Assembly: GCA_903891475.1 (NCBI GenBank)
Contig: CAITEP010000014.1
Span: forward strand, 1-33,619
Direction: 5' to 3'
Source of the DNA: an uncultured Mucilaginibacter sp.
Lineage (GTDB): Bacteria; Bacteroidota; Bacteroidia; Sphingobacteriales; Sphingobacteriaceae
DNA: 33,619 nucleotides
In this document: in pieces, positions 9,404 through 17,845 of the stretch
Position numbering within the stretch: the stretch's first letter is position 1
Layout of the letters: each line of letters starts with the position of its first letter
Position numbers and translations under genes: made by a program
The notes under the pieces: generated by a model
What the model was told of the DNA's origin: nothing
Seen by the model: the letters and a program-made list of their open reading frames with translations, nothing else
Database searches by the model: none

Positions 9404-9434
9404 TTGGATTGGTAATTTAGGTTTATTACTTTTG
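9404..9434 (+). promoter_or_regulatory. Promoter of the first secreted paralogue
   Basis: TTG at 9404-9406, a 20-base spacer, and TACTTTTG at 9427-9434. Both boxes and the spacing fit the Bacteroidota consensus. The ATG at 9458 follows 23 bases after the -7 box. The promoter begins just after the hscA stop codon, so this gene is probably transcribed separately from hscA. Confidence 0.7.
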
Positions 9435-9457
9435 ATAAATCTTAATATTTCATTTAA

Positions 9458-10171
9458 ATGAAAAATAACCTATTCAATTTTACAATATTCTTTCCAATAT
9501 TTTTCGGACTTTCGCTTAACTATGTATTTGCCCAATATCCTGGTATGGGTTCATTTAGAACTCAACAAAGTCAAAATTTTATCAACCAACAAACAACAAA
9601 CAATTTAGCGATCTTAAACCATAGCCGTTATATTGGAAATCAAGAATTAACATATCATATTCAACTAAAAGACAGTGTTTTTAAGGATTTTAGTTCCCTT
9701 ATGTATTATGATACCATTACCCATAAAAGTTTTTTAATTTTTGAAAATAAAAAATTCCGAAAATCTGATACATTACATAGGTATGAAAAAATATATCCAG
9801 AAAATACCATAAAAGTTTCTTCGCCATATAGTTTTATGAAATTTGGAAACTCTATTGATGTTTTGATTGATGGAATTCCAAACGATACTTGTTGGGTGTT
9901 TAAAGTTTTGGGGGGAAGTATTTCATTATATGGAAAAACAATGGATTACTTAAGTTATGAAAATAGTCCATTATATGGTATGGGAGCAGAAATAGTACCA
10001 TCCACCATCGTTGGTATTCAATTAAATGATGGACCAATTTTAGTGTATAATACCGAAAATCTTAGAAAGTTTTTAGAAGGAAATCAAGATGCATTAAGGT
10101 TTTTAAATAAGAAAAAATATTTTAAAGCCATAAATAAATATAACCGAGATAAAGAAAAAGAGTTAAATTAA
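9458..10171 (+). CDS. Secreted protein of unknown function (paralogue A)
   Basis: 237 residues with a signal peptide (about 1-26, hydrophobic core then YVFAQ). I do not recognise a family. The mature part begins YPGMGSFRTQQSQNF, has a Tyr/Phe-rich middle (ELTYHIQLKDSVFKDFSS), a conserved NDTCWVFKV segment with the only mature cysteine, and a Lys-rich end. It is about half identical to the next gene over the C-terminal part, but nearly identical at the DNA level over 9525-9753. A sorting signal for type IX secretion is not evident. The predicted location is periplasm or outer surface. Confidence 0.8.
   Translation: MKNNLFNFTIFFPIFFGLSLNYVFAQYPGMGSFRTQQSQNFINQQTTNNLAILNHSRYIGNQELTYHIQLKDSVFKDFSSLMYYDTITHKSFLIFENKKFRKSDTLHRYEKIYPENTIKVSSPYSFMKFGNSIDVLIDGIPNDTCWVFKVLGGSISLYGKTMDYLSYENSPLYGMGAEIVPSTIVGIQLNDGPILVYNTENLRKFLEGNQDALRFLNKKKYFKAINKYNRDKEKELN
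9525..9753 (+). repeat. Near-identical block, copy A (partner 10284-10512)
   Basis: These 229 bases match 10284-10512 with about six mismatches and no gaps, whereas the signal-peptide region before them and the rest of the genes after them are clearly diverged. The block spans the last signal-peptide residues through LIFENK. Confidence 0.85.
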
Positions 10172-10216
10172 ATATCTGAGTTTTATTTTTAAAACAAGAA
10201 CCTAATTTGTTAACAA

Positions 10217-10918
10217 ATGAAATACCATAAAACCTATTTCCCAATTTTTATAAGTTTTTTTCTTATTTTAGTTTCTAATAATTTATTTGCCCAATATCCT
10301 GGTATGGGTTCATTTAGAACTCAACAAAGTCAAAATTTTATCAACCGACAAACAACAAACAATTTAGCGCTTTTGAACCATAGCCGTTATATTGGAAATC
10401 AAGAATTAACATATCATATTCAACAAAAAGACAGTGTTTTTAAGGATTTTAGTTCCTTTATGTATTATGATACCATTACCCATAAAAGTTTTTTAATTTT
10501 TGAAAATAAAAACTTTCCAAAATCAGATACCGCCCATAGATTTGAGAAGATTTACTCCAATAACACACTTAAGATTTCATTACCATATGTTTTTAATATA
10601 AATGGCAAAGATACTGAAGGTACCTTGGATGGAAGTCCAAATGATACTTGCTGGGTATTTAAAGTCATGAGAGGCAGTCTGAGGGTTTACGCTAAAACGA
10701 CTGATTTTATTGAATATGATAATGAATTATATTTTACCAATGCAGAAATTATTCCTTCTGCAATTGTTGCAATACAATTAAATAATGGTCCATTACTTCA
10801 ATATAACTTTGAAAACCTTAAAAATATATTTCAAAGTGATCCAAGCGCAATAAGGCTTTTGCAAAAGAAGAAATTCTTAAAAGCAATCAGAAAATATAAT
10901 AGCGATCAAATAAAATAA
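10217..10918 (+). CDS. Secreted protein of unknown function (paralogue B)
   Basis: 233 residues, a tandem paralogue of the preceding gene, starting 45 bases after its stop. It has a different signal peptide (about 1-26, ending NLFAQ) followed by the same YPGMGSFRTQQSQNF start. The first about 75 mature residues are almost the same as in paralogue A. After that, similarity falls to roughly half, though NDTCWVFKV, the AEIIPSAIVAIQLNNGP region and the Lys-rich tail are kept. It may be co-transcribed with A; a near-match TAATTTG lies at 10203-10209, but no good promoter is visible. Function unknown. Confidence 0.8.
   Translation: MKYHKTYFPIFISFFLILVSNNLFAQYPGMGSFRTQQSQNFINRQTTNNLALLNHSRYIGNQELTYHIQQKDSVFKDFSSFMYYDTITHKSFLIFENKNFPKSDTAHRFEKIYSNNTLKISLPYVFNINGKDTEGTLDGSPNDTCWVFKVMRGSLRVYAKTTDFIEYDNELYFTNAEIIPSAIVAIQLNNGPLLQYNFENLKNIFQSDPSAIRLLQKKKFLKAIRKYNSDQIK
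10284..10512 (+). repeat. Near-identical block, copy B (partner 9525-9753)
   Basis: Second copy of the 229-base block, exactly 759 bases downstream of the first. Mismatches are single bases, for example A/G in ACC[A/G]ACAAAC and three in the GCGATCTTAA/GCGCTTTTGA stretch. Confidence 0.85.
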
Positions 10919-10937
10919 TTAATAATTTAAACAATAT

Positions 10938-10974
10938 ACTAACAGGCATTATTCAGAGTATAAAACCTGTTAGT
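10938..10974. terminator. Bidirectional hairpin after paralogue B and the dioxygenase
   Basis: ACTAACAGG at 10938-10946 pairs perfectly with CCTGTTAGT at 10966-10974 across a 19-base loop. It lies between convergent stop codons at 10918 and 10999. Confidence 0.55.
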
Positions 10975-10998
10975 TTCCATGTTAATTGTATAAGCAAC

Positions 10999-11967
10999 TT
11001 ACCACTTTTCCAGTCCTAATAATTTTTTTCCTAAATCTGAAAGTCGGGCAATTGGGTAATTTTGTTCTCTTTTTAGCGGGTCGCCAGGGAAAGCATACCC
11101 TTCGGGGCATTTTCGGTCGGTCCAGGCATTAATTCGCCATTGACGCATATCCTCGTTTTCCTCTTCTGCAGGCATCATTGAAATGTATTGAGCCATGCGC
11201 ACCTTATCATTACTATTATTTGCCCTAATGCCATGAGGCTGCAAACTGTTAAAAATAAGCAGGTCACCTGCATTCATCTTAACCTTTGTAAGCGTAAATC
11301 CGGTGGTATCTGGTTTAAAATGATCTCGGTCATCAGGTTGGGTTAATTTCCAAGTATCATAATTTCTAAATAGTTCAGGTATACATTGAAATCCACCCAT
11401 ATTTTCATCGGTTTGGTCGGCTAAAGCCAAAACACCTTGTACATTTTGAGGTTTTGTTTCAGGGTCATAATCCCAATGGATAAATGCTTTATACTCATAT
11501 CCCGGACGAATTGGAAAATTCATATTCGCTCTATCAATAGTTACCCAAAGCTTTTCGGTTCCCCAAATATCAGCAAAGGCCTGATGCACTTTAGGATATT
11601 GACGATTATCCCACATATACTGATGGTTATACACTTCCACCATACCGGTGTTCACCAATTCTTTCATTTTCATTTCAGATAATGGTGCCCTATACCAGGT
11701 GTTTTTATCTTTAGGATCCTTATCTTCATATTCCCATAAAAAATCGGCCAATTTTTGGACTTGGTTAATTGGTACCGCGTTTTTTATTACTACGTACCCG
11801 TTATGTTTCCAAAAGGTCCAATCTTCTTCTGATAATACTCTTAATGACTCTCCATTTTCACGATCAGCCAGTTTTAATTTACTACTAGTAGCGGTGGATG
11901 GATTACCTGGTATATCTTTATGTGCAGTGTTTACTCCATTGGTAGCCATCATTCCCTCATGTTCCAT
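10999..11967 (-). CDS. Phytanoyl-CoA dioxygenase (PhyH) family protein
   Basis: A 322-residue non-haem Fe(II)/2-oxoglutarate oxygenase of the PhyH superfamily, cytosolic. The iron triad is intact: H164 and D166 in FIHWDYD and H245 in LQPHGIRAN. R257 (KVRMAQY) is placed to bind 2-oxoglutarate. The N-terminal about 45 residues are polar and low in hydrophobics, so an internal start could be real, though ATG 11967 has an A/T-rich upstream region typical of the phylum. The substrate cannot be inferred: PhyH members act on acyl-CoAs, amino acids and small natural products. It is divergent from an AraC-type regulator 140 bases away, the usual arrangement for a controlled catabolic or stress gene. 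Confidence 0.88.
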   Translation of the reverse strand: MEHEGMMATNGVNTAHKDIPGNPSTATSSKLKLADRENGESLRVLSEEDWTFWKHNGYVVIKNAVPINQVQKLADFLWEYEDKDPKDKNTWYRAPLSEMKMKELVNTGMVEVYNHQYMWDNRQYPKVHQAFADIWGTEKLWVTIDRANMNFPIRPGYEYKAFIHWDYDPETKPQNVQGVLALADQTDENMGGFQCIPELFRNYDTWKLTQPDDRDHFKPDTTGFTLTKVKMNAGDLLIFNSLQPHGIRANNSNDKVRMAQYISMMPAEEENEDMRQWRINAWTDRKCPEGYAFPGDPLKREQNYPIARLSDLGKKLLGLEKW

Positions 11968-12107
11968 AATTTATTTATTTAATTGGTTTGACAGGACAAA
12001 TATGGGTTGAAATTTAAGAGTGTATTATTCTTACAGTAACCACTATTTGCTCTATATTGATATTAATAGATTAAAATCAAACTCTATATTTACATTTTAA
12101 AGCATTT

Positions 12108-12950
12108 ATGAGAATTCAAAAAGAAGAAGTAATAATTGAGCCAGGACAATCATTTAAGGTTTTTTCACCTAGTTTAAGAAATTATTTTTATTGGCATTAT
12201 CATGTTGAATTTGAATTGATTTTAATTGAGGGACTTACAGGAATTCGACATGTAGGTAGACATATTTCTAGCTTTATGGACAGTGATTTGGTATTAATTG
12301 GTTCAAATATTCCTCATTTAAACTTTGATTATGGCTTGATGACTGATTATCAGCAAATAGTAATACAGATTAAGGACACTATTTTAAAAGATATGATTAA
12401 CAATGTTGAAGAGTTTGCGAATATTCAACTATTATTCAAAAGGTCGACTTTTGGTATCGCCTTTCATATCGAGACTAAAGAAATAGTTATACCCAAAATA
12501 AAAGCACTCCAAGGCTTGCCCAATTTTACTAGATTATTAAGTCTTTTAGAAATACTTGATCTATTATCGCAGAGTAAAAATTATACTTTATTAAATGAAG
12601 AGGACACAAGTGTTAAACTATACCTGAACGATAAGCTACGTATGGGGAATATTTACGATTACATACAGCAAAACTATCACCAAAATACTGATATAAATGA
12701 AATAGCACGTAAAGTAAATTTAAGTACCCCGGCATTTTGTCGTTATTTTAAGCAACAAACAAAAATGACCTTCACTGATTTTGTTAATCAATATCGAATT
12801 AACCTTGCAAAAACTATGCTATTACAAGATATTAATATTTCGGAAGCTTGTTATAATGTTGGCTTTCAAAGTCTTTCTTATTTTAACAAACTATTTAGAA
12901 AAACAACTGGTTTTGGACCACTTGAATTTAAAAGAAGATTTAAAAAATAA
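12108..12950 (+). CDS. AraC-family transcriptional regulator
   Basis: 280 residues. The N-terminal half is a cupin-like ligand-sensing domain (HYHVEFELILIEGLTG near 30-45, IGSNIPH near 64-70). The C-terminal about 100 residues carry two helix-turn-helix motifs: DINEIARKVNLSTPAFCRYF (with KQQTKMTFTDFV) and ISEACYNVGFQSLSYFNKLF, followed by RKTTGFGPLEFKRR, the family signature. It is divergent from the PhyH-family oxygenase, which it probably controls in response to a small molecule. No operator half-sites are clear enough to call in 11968-12107. Confidence 0.93.
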   Translation: MRIQKEEVIIEPGQSFKVFSPSLRNYFYWHYHVEFELILIEGLTGIRHVGRHISSFMDSDLVLIGSNIPHLNFDYGLMTDYQQIVIQIKDTILKDMINNVEEFANIQLLFKRSTFGIAFHIETKEIVIPKIKALQGLPNFTRLLSLLEILDLLSQSKNYTLLNEEDTSVKLYLNDKLRMGNIYDYIQQNYHQNTDINEIARKVNLSTPAFCRYFKQQTKMTFTDFVNQYRINLAKTMLLQDINISEACYNVGFQSLSYFNKLFRKTTGFGPLEFKRRFKK

Positions 12951-13093
12951 TTTTGATTTGTTATGTTTTAGGGTTCGAAAGATTTTGATGAATAACTCCT
13001 ATTATTAATCGAAATAAAGGCGATTTTTTTAATTAAATTTTCAGATACACAATTTTTATCTAAGTTTCAAGCTAAAAAGAAGGACAATTAAAA

Positions 13094-14245
13094 ATGAAAT
13101 TAACCTTACTAAACTTTATCGTAATTTTATTCCCCGTATTGCTTTTTGCCCAATCAGAAACAAAAACCAATAACGAATTATTACTTGAATACTACCAAAA
13201 TCAAAAATTTGGAGAGGCGGCCGATTATTTAATAAAAAACAATCCCGAACCTGTAACCAACATCAAAACGTTAGCTGCTATTGCTTATTCATCGCAAATG
13301 GCTGGCAAACTGGCTATGGCAGAAACATACTACGAGCGGATATATGCTATTGATACCACTAATACATCGGTAATTTTCTCATTAGGGAATATTAATATAA
13401 AAAGAGGTAATAATTCAAAAGCCTTTGAGTATTACAAAAAAATATTGGCCATTGATAGTAATAACTTTAACGTTTATAAACAACTGGCATCTATTTCGCG
13501 CAATAAAGGTGAATTTTTAGATCAATTATCCTTCCTAATAAAAGCAAATAATATAAACCCAATTGAGGCTGATGTGGCTTATGATTTAGGTGCAATTTAT
13601 ATGGGATTTGATAAATATAAATTGGCAGATAGTATTATTAACCCTGCTTTAGCGGCCGATACAGGTAATTTTTTGTTACTGGAAGGAAAAATTCAAGTTG
13701 ACTACCATTTATCTAGATATAAAGAAACAGTTGTTGAATGCAATAAATTAGTTGACGCTGGAGAGCAAAGCACTCATATTATTAATTATTTAGGAGAATC
13801 ATATTTTAAGCTCAAACAGTATAAGGATTGCATCAATACTTTCAAGAATCTAGAGTCAAGCAATACCGCCTCTGAAACTGCTTTTTATTATATGGCTATG
13901 AGCTATAAGGCATTAACAGATATGAAATTGGCCATCGCCTATCTTGAAAAAGCCATTAAAGCCGCTATGTCAGGAAATGTAAAATCATATTATGGTGAAA
14001 TTGCTGATTCATTCGACAAAATGAAACAACCCAAAAAAGCGATTGCATTTTATAAAAAAAGCCTGCTATATGGGGAATTACCTTTAACCTATTATGAAAT
14101 TGCCAATTTATATGACATTGAATTTCATAATAAAATATTGGCTATAAGTAATTTCAAAAAATTTATCAAATCGAATCCAGGTGATGATAAGAAAGCTTTT
14201 GTGGATTATGCTAAACAAAGAATAAAGGAATTATCTCGTCATTAA
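13094..14245 (+). CDS. Secreted tetratricopeptide-repeat protein
   Basis: 383 residues with a signal peptide (about 1-19, LLFAQ). The rest is a helical array with TPR spacing, for example AMAETYYERIYAIDTTN (about 76-92), KAFEYYKKILAIDSNN, CINTFKNLESSN, AIAYLEKAIKAA and AIAFYKKSLLYGE, so roughly eight to ten repeats fill the protein. It is likely a periplasmic scaffold. No catalytic domain is present. It starts 143 bases after the AraC gene and its last 15 bases overlap the end of the riboflavin synthase gene on the other strand. The partner is unknown. Confidence 0.88.
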   Translation: MKLTLLNFIVILFPVLLFAQSETKTNNELLLEYYQNQKFGEAADYLIKNNPEPVTNIKTLAAIAYSSQMAGKLAMAETYYERIYAIDTTNTSVIFSLGNINIKRGNNSKAFEYYKKILAIDSNNFNVYKQLASISRNKGEFLDQLSFLIKANNINPIEADVAYDLGAIYMGFDKYKLADSIINPALAADTGNFLLLEGKIQVDYHLSRYKETVVECNKLVDAGEQSTHIINYLGESYFKLKQYKDCINTFKNLESSNTASETAFYYMAMSYKALTDMKLAIAYLEKAIKAAMSGNVKSYYGEIADSFDKMKQPKKAIAFYKKSLLYGELPLTYYEIANLYDIEFHNKILAISNFKKFIKSNPGDDKKAFVDYAKQRIKELSRH

Positions 14246-14815
14246 CCTAGCAACATATTTACCAATAATATCAAATTCAAGGTTTACCGTATTTCCCTTT
14301 GTAACTTGTTTTAAGTTGGTGTGTTCGAAAGTATAAGGAATAATAGCTACCGAAAAACTATTAGCTTTACTATTTACAACTGTTAAACTGATGCCATTTA
14401 CACAAATTGATCCCTTCTCAACTGTTACGTTACCAAAAGATGGGTTATATTCAAAAGTATATTCCCAACTACCGTCAAGTACATTTAAGTTGGTACAAAC
14501 AGCAGTTTGATCTACATGACCTTGTACTATGTGACCATCTAATCTTCCATTTATTTGCATACAACGTTCTAAATTTATCAAGTCGCCAACTTTTAAGTCA
14601 CCAATATTGGTTTTATTCAAAGTCTCTTCAATTGCAGTAACGGTATGATTTCCTTCTCCTAGTTCAACTACTGTTAAGCAAACACCATTGTGCGCGATTG
14701 ATTGGTCTATTTTTAATTCGCTTGCAATTGTAGAGGAAACGGTTATATATAAATTACCTTTATCATTCCTTAAATCTTTTACTACTCCTAATGCTTCAAT
14801 TATTCCTGTAAACAT
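14231..14815 (-). CDS. ribE: Riboflavin synthase, alpha chain
   Basis: Dismutates two 6,7-dimethyl-8-ribityllumazine molecules to riboflavin, the last step of riboflavin synthesis. 194 residues, close to the family's usual size of about 200. It opens with the family-diagnostic MFTGIIE and contains two lumazine-binding barrels, each with an N-G-[VI]-[CS]-L-T-V-V motif (NGVCLTVVE near 43 and NGISLTVVN near 138), plus GRLDGHIVQGHVD at the domain joint. Other rib genes are not in the window, as is common when the pathway is scattered. It lies 99 bases downstream of the biotin carboxylase gene on the same strand with no clear terminator between, so read-through from accC is possible. Confidence 0.96.
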   Translation of the reverse strand: MFTGIIEALGVVKDLRNDKGNLYITVSSTIASELKIDQSIAHNGVCLTVVELGEGNHTVTAIEETLNKTNIGDLKVGDLINLERCMQINGRLDGHIVQGHVDQTAVCTNLNVLDGSWEYTFEYNPSFGNVTVEKGSICVNGISLTVVNSKANSFSVAIIPYTFEHTNLKQVTKGNTVNLEFDIIGKYVARLMTR

Positions 14816-14914
14816 ATCACCCCTATTAAAACGCTATTTAAACCATCAATTTTGGAACGAAATTAATTAAATATGCCCATTAACTTTATCTTTTATTCGT
14901 AAAGATTTAAACCT

Positions 14915-16399
14915 TTAATTCTTTCTATTTTTAGACCAATTACTTACCTCGATTATTTCATTAGGTATTGTTACGGATTTTTGATTTAAAATTGTGTTTA
15001 TCAGGATAGCAGCAATAGGCACTTCTAAATCCTGTTCATTTTCTAAAACACCAGGTTTAAAGTACTTCTTTACAAAATGTGTATCAAAATTGCCTGAGGT
15101 AAACGCGTCGTGCCGCATAACAAACTTCCCAAAACTTAAAGTTGTGGTAATACCGGTTATTCTATATTCATCAATGGCTCTTTCCATTCTGGCTATTGCC
15201 TCCGCCCTATCCTTGCCGTAGGTAATTAATTTGGCAATCATAGGGTCGTAATAAATAGGTATTTCCATTCCATGTTCAAAGCCATCATCAACCCTTACAC
15301 CGGATCCTTTTGGTGTTATATAGGTTTGTAAAGTACCAATGTCAGGCAAAAAATTATTTTCAGGATCTTCGGCATATACCCTCAATTCTATAGCATGACC
15401 ATTAATTTTAAGGTCTTCCTGCTTAAAACTAATAGCTTCACCTTGGGCAATCCTAATTTGTTCTTTCACCAAATCAATTCCTGTTATTAATTCAGTAACC
15501 GGATGCTCCACTTGTAAACGGGTATTCATTTCCAGAAAAAAGAAATCAAGGTTTTCATCCAAAATAAATTCAACAGTTCCGGCACCACTGTAGTTAACAG
15601 ACCTGGCCACATCAACTGCGCATTTACCCATTTTTTCCCTTTTATCGGGTGTTAAAATCGATGAAGGTGCTTCCTCAACCACCTTTTGATGACGACGTTG
15701 AACGGAACAATCTCGTTCAAATAAATGAATGATGTTGCCTTGACTATCACCCAAAATCTGTATTTCGATATGGCGTGGCGAACCGACATAACGTTCTATA
15801 AACACTGAGCCATCACCAAAAGCCGAAGTAGCCTCTGATACTGCTAAAGCCATTTGCTCTTCAAAATCATTTACCTTTTCAACTATGCGCATGCCTTTGC
15901 CACCACCGCCCGCAGCTGCCTTTATCAATATCGGGAAACCAACTTCAATAGCTCGTTCCTTTGCTTCGCCAACATCTTTGATGGCCTCTTCGGTACCAGG
16001 TACCATAGGGATATTATATTTTAAAGCCGCAGCTTTTGCCGAAAGCTTATTGCCCATAATTTCAATTGCGGTAGGGCTTGGGCCTATAAATATAATTCCC
16101 GCTTCGGTCACCCTTCGTGCAAAATCAGCATTCTCACTCAAAAAACCATAACCAGGATGTATCGCATCGGCTCCTGTTTTTAAACAAGCTTCAATAATAT
16201 TGGCAATTACTAAATATGATTTATTTGAGGGAGCTTCACCTATATAAACAGCTTCATCAGCATACCTGACATGCAATGCGCTCCTATCGGCAGCGGAATA
16301 AACCGCTACTGTTTTTATGCCCATTTCACGTGCGGAGCGCATTATTCTTAAGGCAATTTCACCACGATTTGCTACTAATATTTTGTTTATAGTTTTCAA
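14915..16399 (-). CDS. accC: Biotin carboxylase subunit (acetyl-/acyl-CoA carboxylase)
   Basis: ATP-dependent carboxylation of biotin on a carrier protein. 494 residues from the TTG at 16399, which gives MKTINKILVANRGEIA; the frame is open to a TTG at 16432, but that codon belongs to the -7 box TATATTTG. No in-frame ATG precedes the conserved core, so a TTG start is the best reading. Domains: biotin carboxylase N-terminal domain, ATP-grasp with the Gly-rich AAAGGGGKGM loop, the catalytic EMNTRLQVEHPVTE strand, and the C-terminal domain. No biotinyl (AMKM) domain is fused and no carrier or carboxyltransferase gene is adjacent. It could therefore serve acetyl-, propionyl- or another acyl-CoA carboxylase. 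Confidence 0.92.
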   Translation of the reverse strand: MKTINKILVANRGEIALRIMRSAREMGIKTVAVYSAADRSALHVRYADEAVYIGEAPSNKSYLVIANIIEACLKTGADAIHPGYGFLSENADFARRVTEAGIIFIGPSPTAIEIMGNKLSAKAAALKYNIPMVPGTEEAIKDVGEAKERAIEVGFPILIKAAAGGGGKGMRIVEKVNDFEEQMALAVSEATSAFGDGSVFIERYVGSPRHIEIQILGDSQGNIIHLFERDCSVQRRHQKVVEEAPSSILTPDKREKMGKCAVDVARSVNYSGAGTVEFILDENLDFFFLEMNTRLQVEHPVTELITGIDLVKEQIRIAQGEAISFKQEDLKINGHAIELRVYAEDPENNFLPDIGTLQTYITPKGSGVRVDDGFEHGMEIPIYYDPMIAKLITYGKDRAEAIARMERAIDEYRITGITTTLSFGKFVMRHDAFTSGNFDTHFVKKYFKPGVLENEQDLEVPIAAILINTILNQKSVTIPNEIIEVSNWSKNRKN

Positions 16400-16429
16400 A
16401 ATGAATATGAACTTATTATTTACTTTTTT

Positions 16430-16437
16430 CAAATATA
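16430..16437 (-). promoter_or_regulatory. Bacteroidota -7 element of accC
   Basis: Read on the minus strand, TATATTTG (16437-16430) matches TAnnTTTG exactly. No TTG is found at the usual -33 spacing. An A-rich stretch (AAAGTAAATAATAAG) separates it from the proposed TTG start codon at 16399. Confidence 0.5.
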
Positions 16438-16585
16438 AGGTTACAACTTTAGAGTTTTTTATTTTTTAAGATTTAAACAAAACATATATTTACATCGGTG
16501 GTTGTATAAATTGTATTTGGCTTATTTTACTATTCATTGACCTTGTTTAACACACAATTTTTCATTTTTACAAAAAATATTTTTT

Positions 16586-17608
16586 ATGAAATATAATTTT
16601 TTAGGGAATACAGGTTTAGTAGTATCAGAATTATGTTTTGGTACCATGACTTTTGGAGGTAAAGGTTATTGGGAAGCGATAGGTAAAATACAACAAAAAG
16701 AAGTAAACGATTTAATGAAGGTAGCCATTGATGAAGGCATAAACTTTATTGATACGGCTAATATTTACTCCTACGGAGAATCTGAAAAACTATTAGGTCA
16801 ATCAATTAAAGACCTTGGTTTTCGCCGTCATGATTTGGTAATTGCCACTAAAGTACGTGGCAGAATGAGCGAAGGGCTAAATAATGTTGGTTTATCACGT
16901 TATCATATTTTTCAATCGGTTGATGAAAGTTTACAGCGCTTACAACTAGATCATATTGATATTTTGTACGTCCATGGTGTAGATCCAAAACTTCCGGTAG
17001 AAGAAATAGTTAGAACCTTGAATGACATTGTACTTACTGGTAAAGTACGGTATGTTGCTGTTTGTAACTGGCCTGCGTGGATGGTTATGAAAGCCATGGG
17101 CATTGCCGAAAAGAATGGTTGGAACAAGTTTGTTGGCATGCAATACTTTTACTCATTAGCAGGGAGGGATATTGAAAGGGAAATTTTGCCTCTTGCTCAT
17201 GACCAAAATTTGGCTGTAATGCCTTGGAGTCCACTAGCTGGTGGATTTCTATCAGGAAAATATACTCGTGGAAATGAAAAAGCTGGCGATAGCCGCAGAG
17301 ATAACTTCGACTTTCCACCAATAAACAAAGACAAGACTTATGATATTATTGATATTTTAGCAGCAATTGCAAAAAACCATAATGCCACTGTAGCAGAAAT
17401 TGCTTTGGCTTGGGTAAGAATGCAAAAAGGCATTACAAGTACAATAATTGGAGCAAAAAATACAGCACAGTTATTAGATAATATCAAATCAACCCAAATC
17501 ATCCTTTCGGAAGATGATTTAATAAAAATTGATGAGGTAAGCACTTTACCGAAAGAATACCCTGGTTGGATGGTTGAACGCCAATCAGGAGATAGAAATT
17601 TGAAATAA
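16586..17608 (+). CDS. Aldo/keto reductase
   Basis: A cytosolic NAD(P)H-dependent oxidoreductase of 340 residues, a TIM barrel. The catalytic tetrad is present: D56 and Y61 in FIDTANIYSYGESE, K89 in IATKVRG and H130 in LYVHGVD. The C-terminal cofactor region IIGAKNTAQLLDN is typical of the bacterial AKR11/12-like group. The substrate is unknown. It diverges from accC across a 186-base AT-rich gap in which no convincing plus-strand promoter is visible, and it is followed by a good terminator, so it is probably a single-gene unit. Confidence 0.93.
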   Translation: MKYNFLGNTGLVVSELCFGTMTFGGKGYWEAIGKIQQKEVNDLMKVAIDEGINFIDTANIYSYGESEKLLGQSIKDLGFRRHDLVIATKVRGRMSEGLNNVGLSRYHIFQSVDESLQRLQLDHIDILYVHGVDPKLPVEEIVRTLNDIVLTGKVRYVAVCNWPAWMVMKAMGIAEKNGWNKFVGMQYFYSLAGRDIEREILPLAHDQNLAVMPWSPLAGGFLSGKYTRGNEKAGDSRRDNFDFPPINKDKTYDIIDILAAIAKNHNATVAEIALAWVRMQKGITSTIIGAKNTAQLLDNIKSTQIILSEDDLIKIDEVSTLPKEYPGWMVERQSGDRNLK

Positions 17609-17618
17609 TAGATTGATT

Positions 17619-17657
17619 AACTAACCCCAAAACGCTATTTTATAGCTGGGGTTAGTT
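17619..17657 (+). terminator. Rho-independent terminator of the aldo/keto reductase gene
   Basis: AACTAACCCC (17619-17628) pairs with GGGGTTAGTT (17648-17657). Inside it, GCTAT/ATAGC can form a second short stem. A run of T begins a few bases later (about 17663-17671). Confidence 0.85.
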
Positions 17658-17822
17658 TAATATTTTTTTTTAATACAATAAATCGTTTCCCTTCTATTTT
17701 AACTTTTCGTAAATATTTAGCAACATTAATTTTCCTCAATAGTCCAATATATTCAATAATACATCGTTACTATTAGGAAGAAATTAAAAATAATTGTTTA
17801 TATTAAAGTAACCTCTAAGCGT

Positions 17823-17830
17823 TACTTTTG
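17823..17830 (+). promoter_or_regulatory. Bacteroidota -7 element of the TonB receptor operon
   Basis: TACTTTTG at 17823-17830 is an exact TAnnTTTG match, 15 bases before ATG 17846. The nearest TTG upstream (17794-17796) is 26 bases away, longer than usual. Confidence 0.55.
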
Positions 17831-17845
17831 CCCAAAATTAAATGC

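Noticed and set aside
11648..12010. 120-codon plus-strand open frame opposite the dioxygenase gene
   Set aside because: It overlaps the start of a well-supported gene on the other strand and has no recognisable protein features.
12969..12980. GGTTCGAA sequence resembling a tRNA T-loop
   Set aside because: No acceptor, D or anticodon stems can be formed around it.
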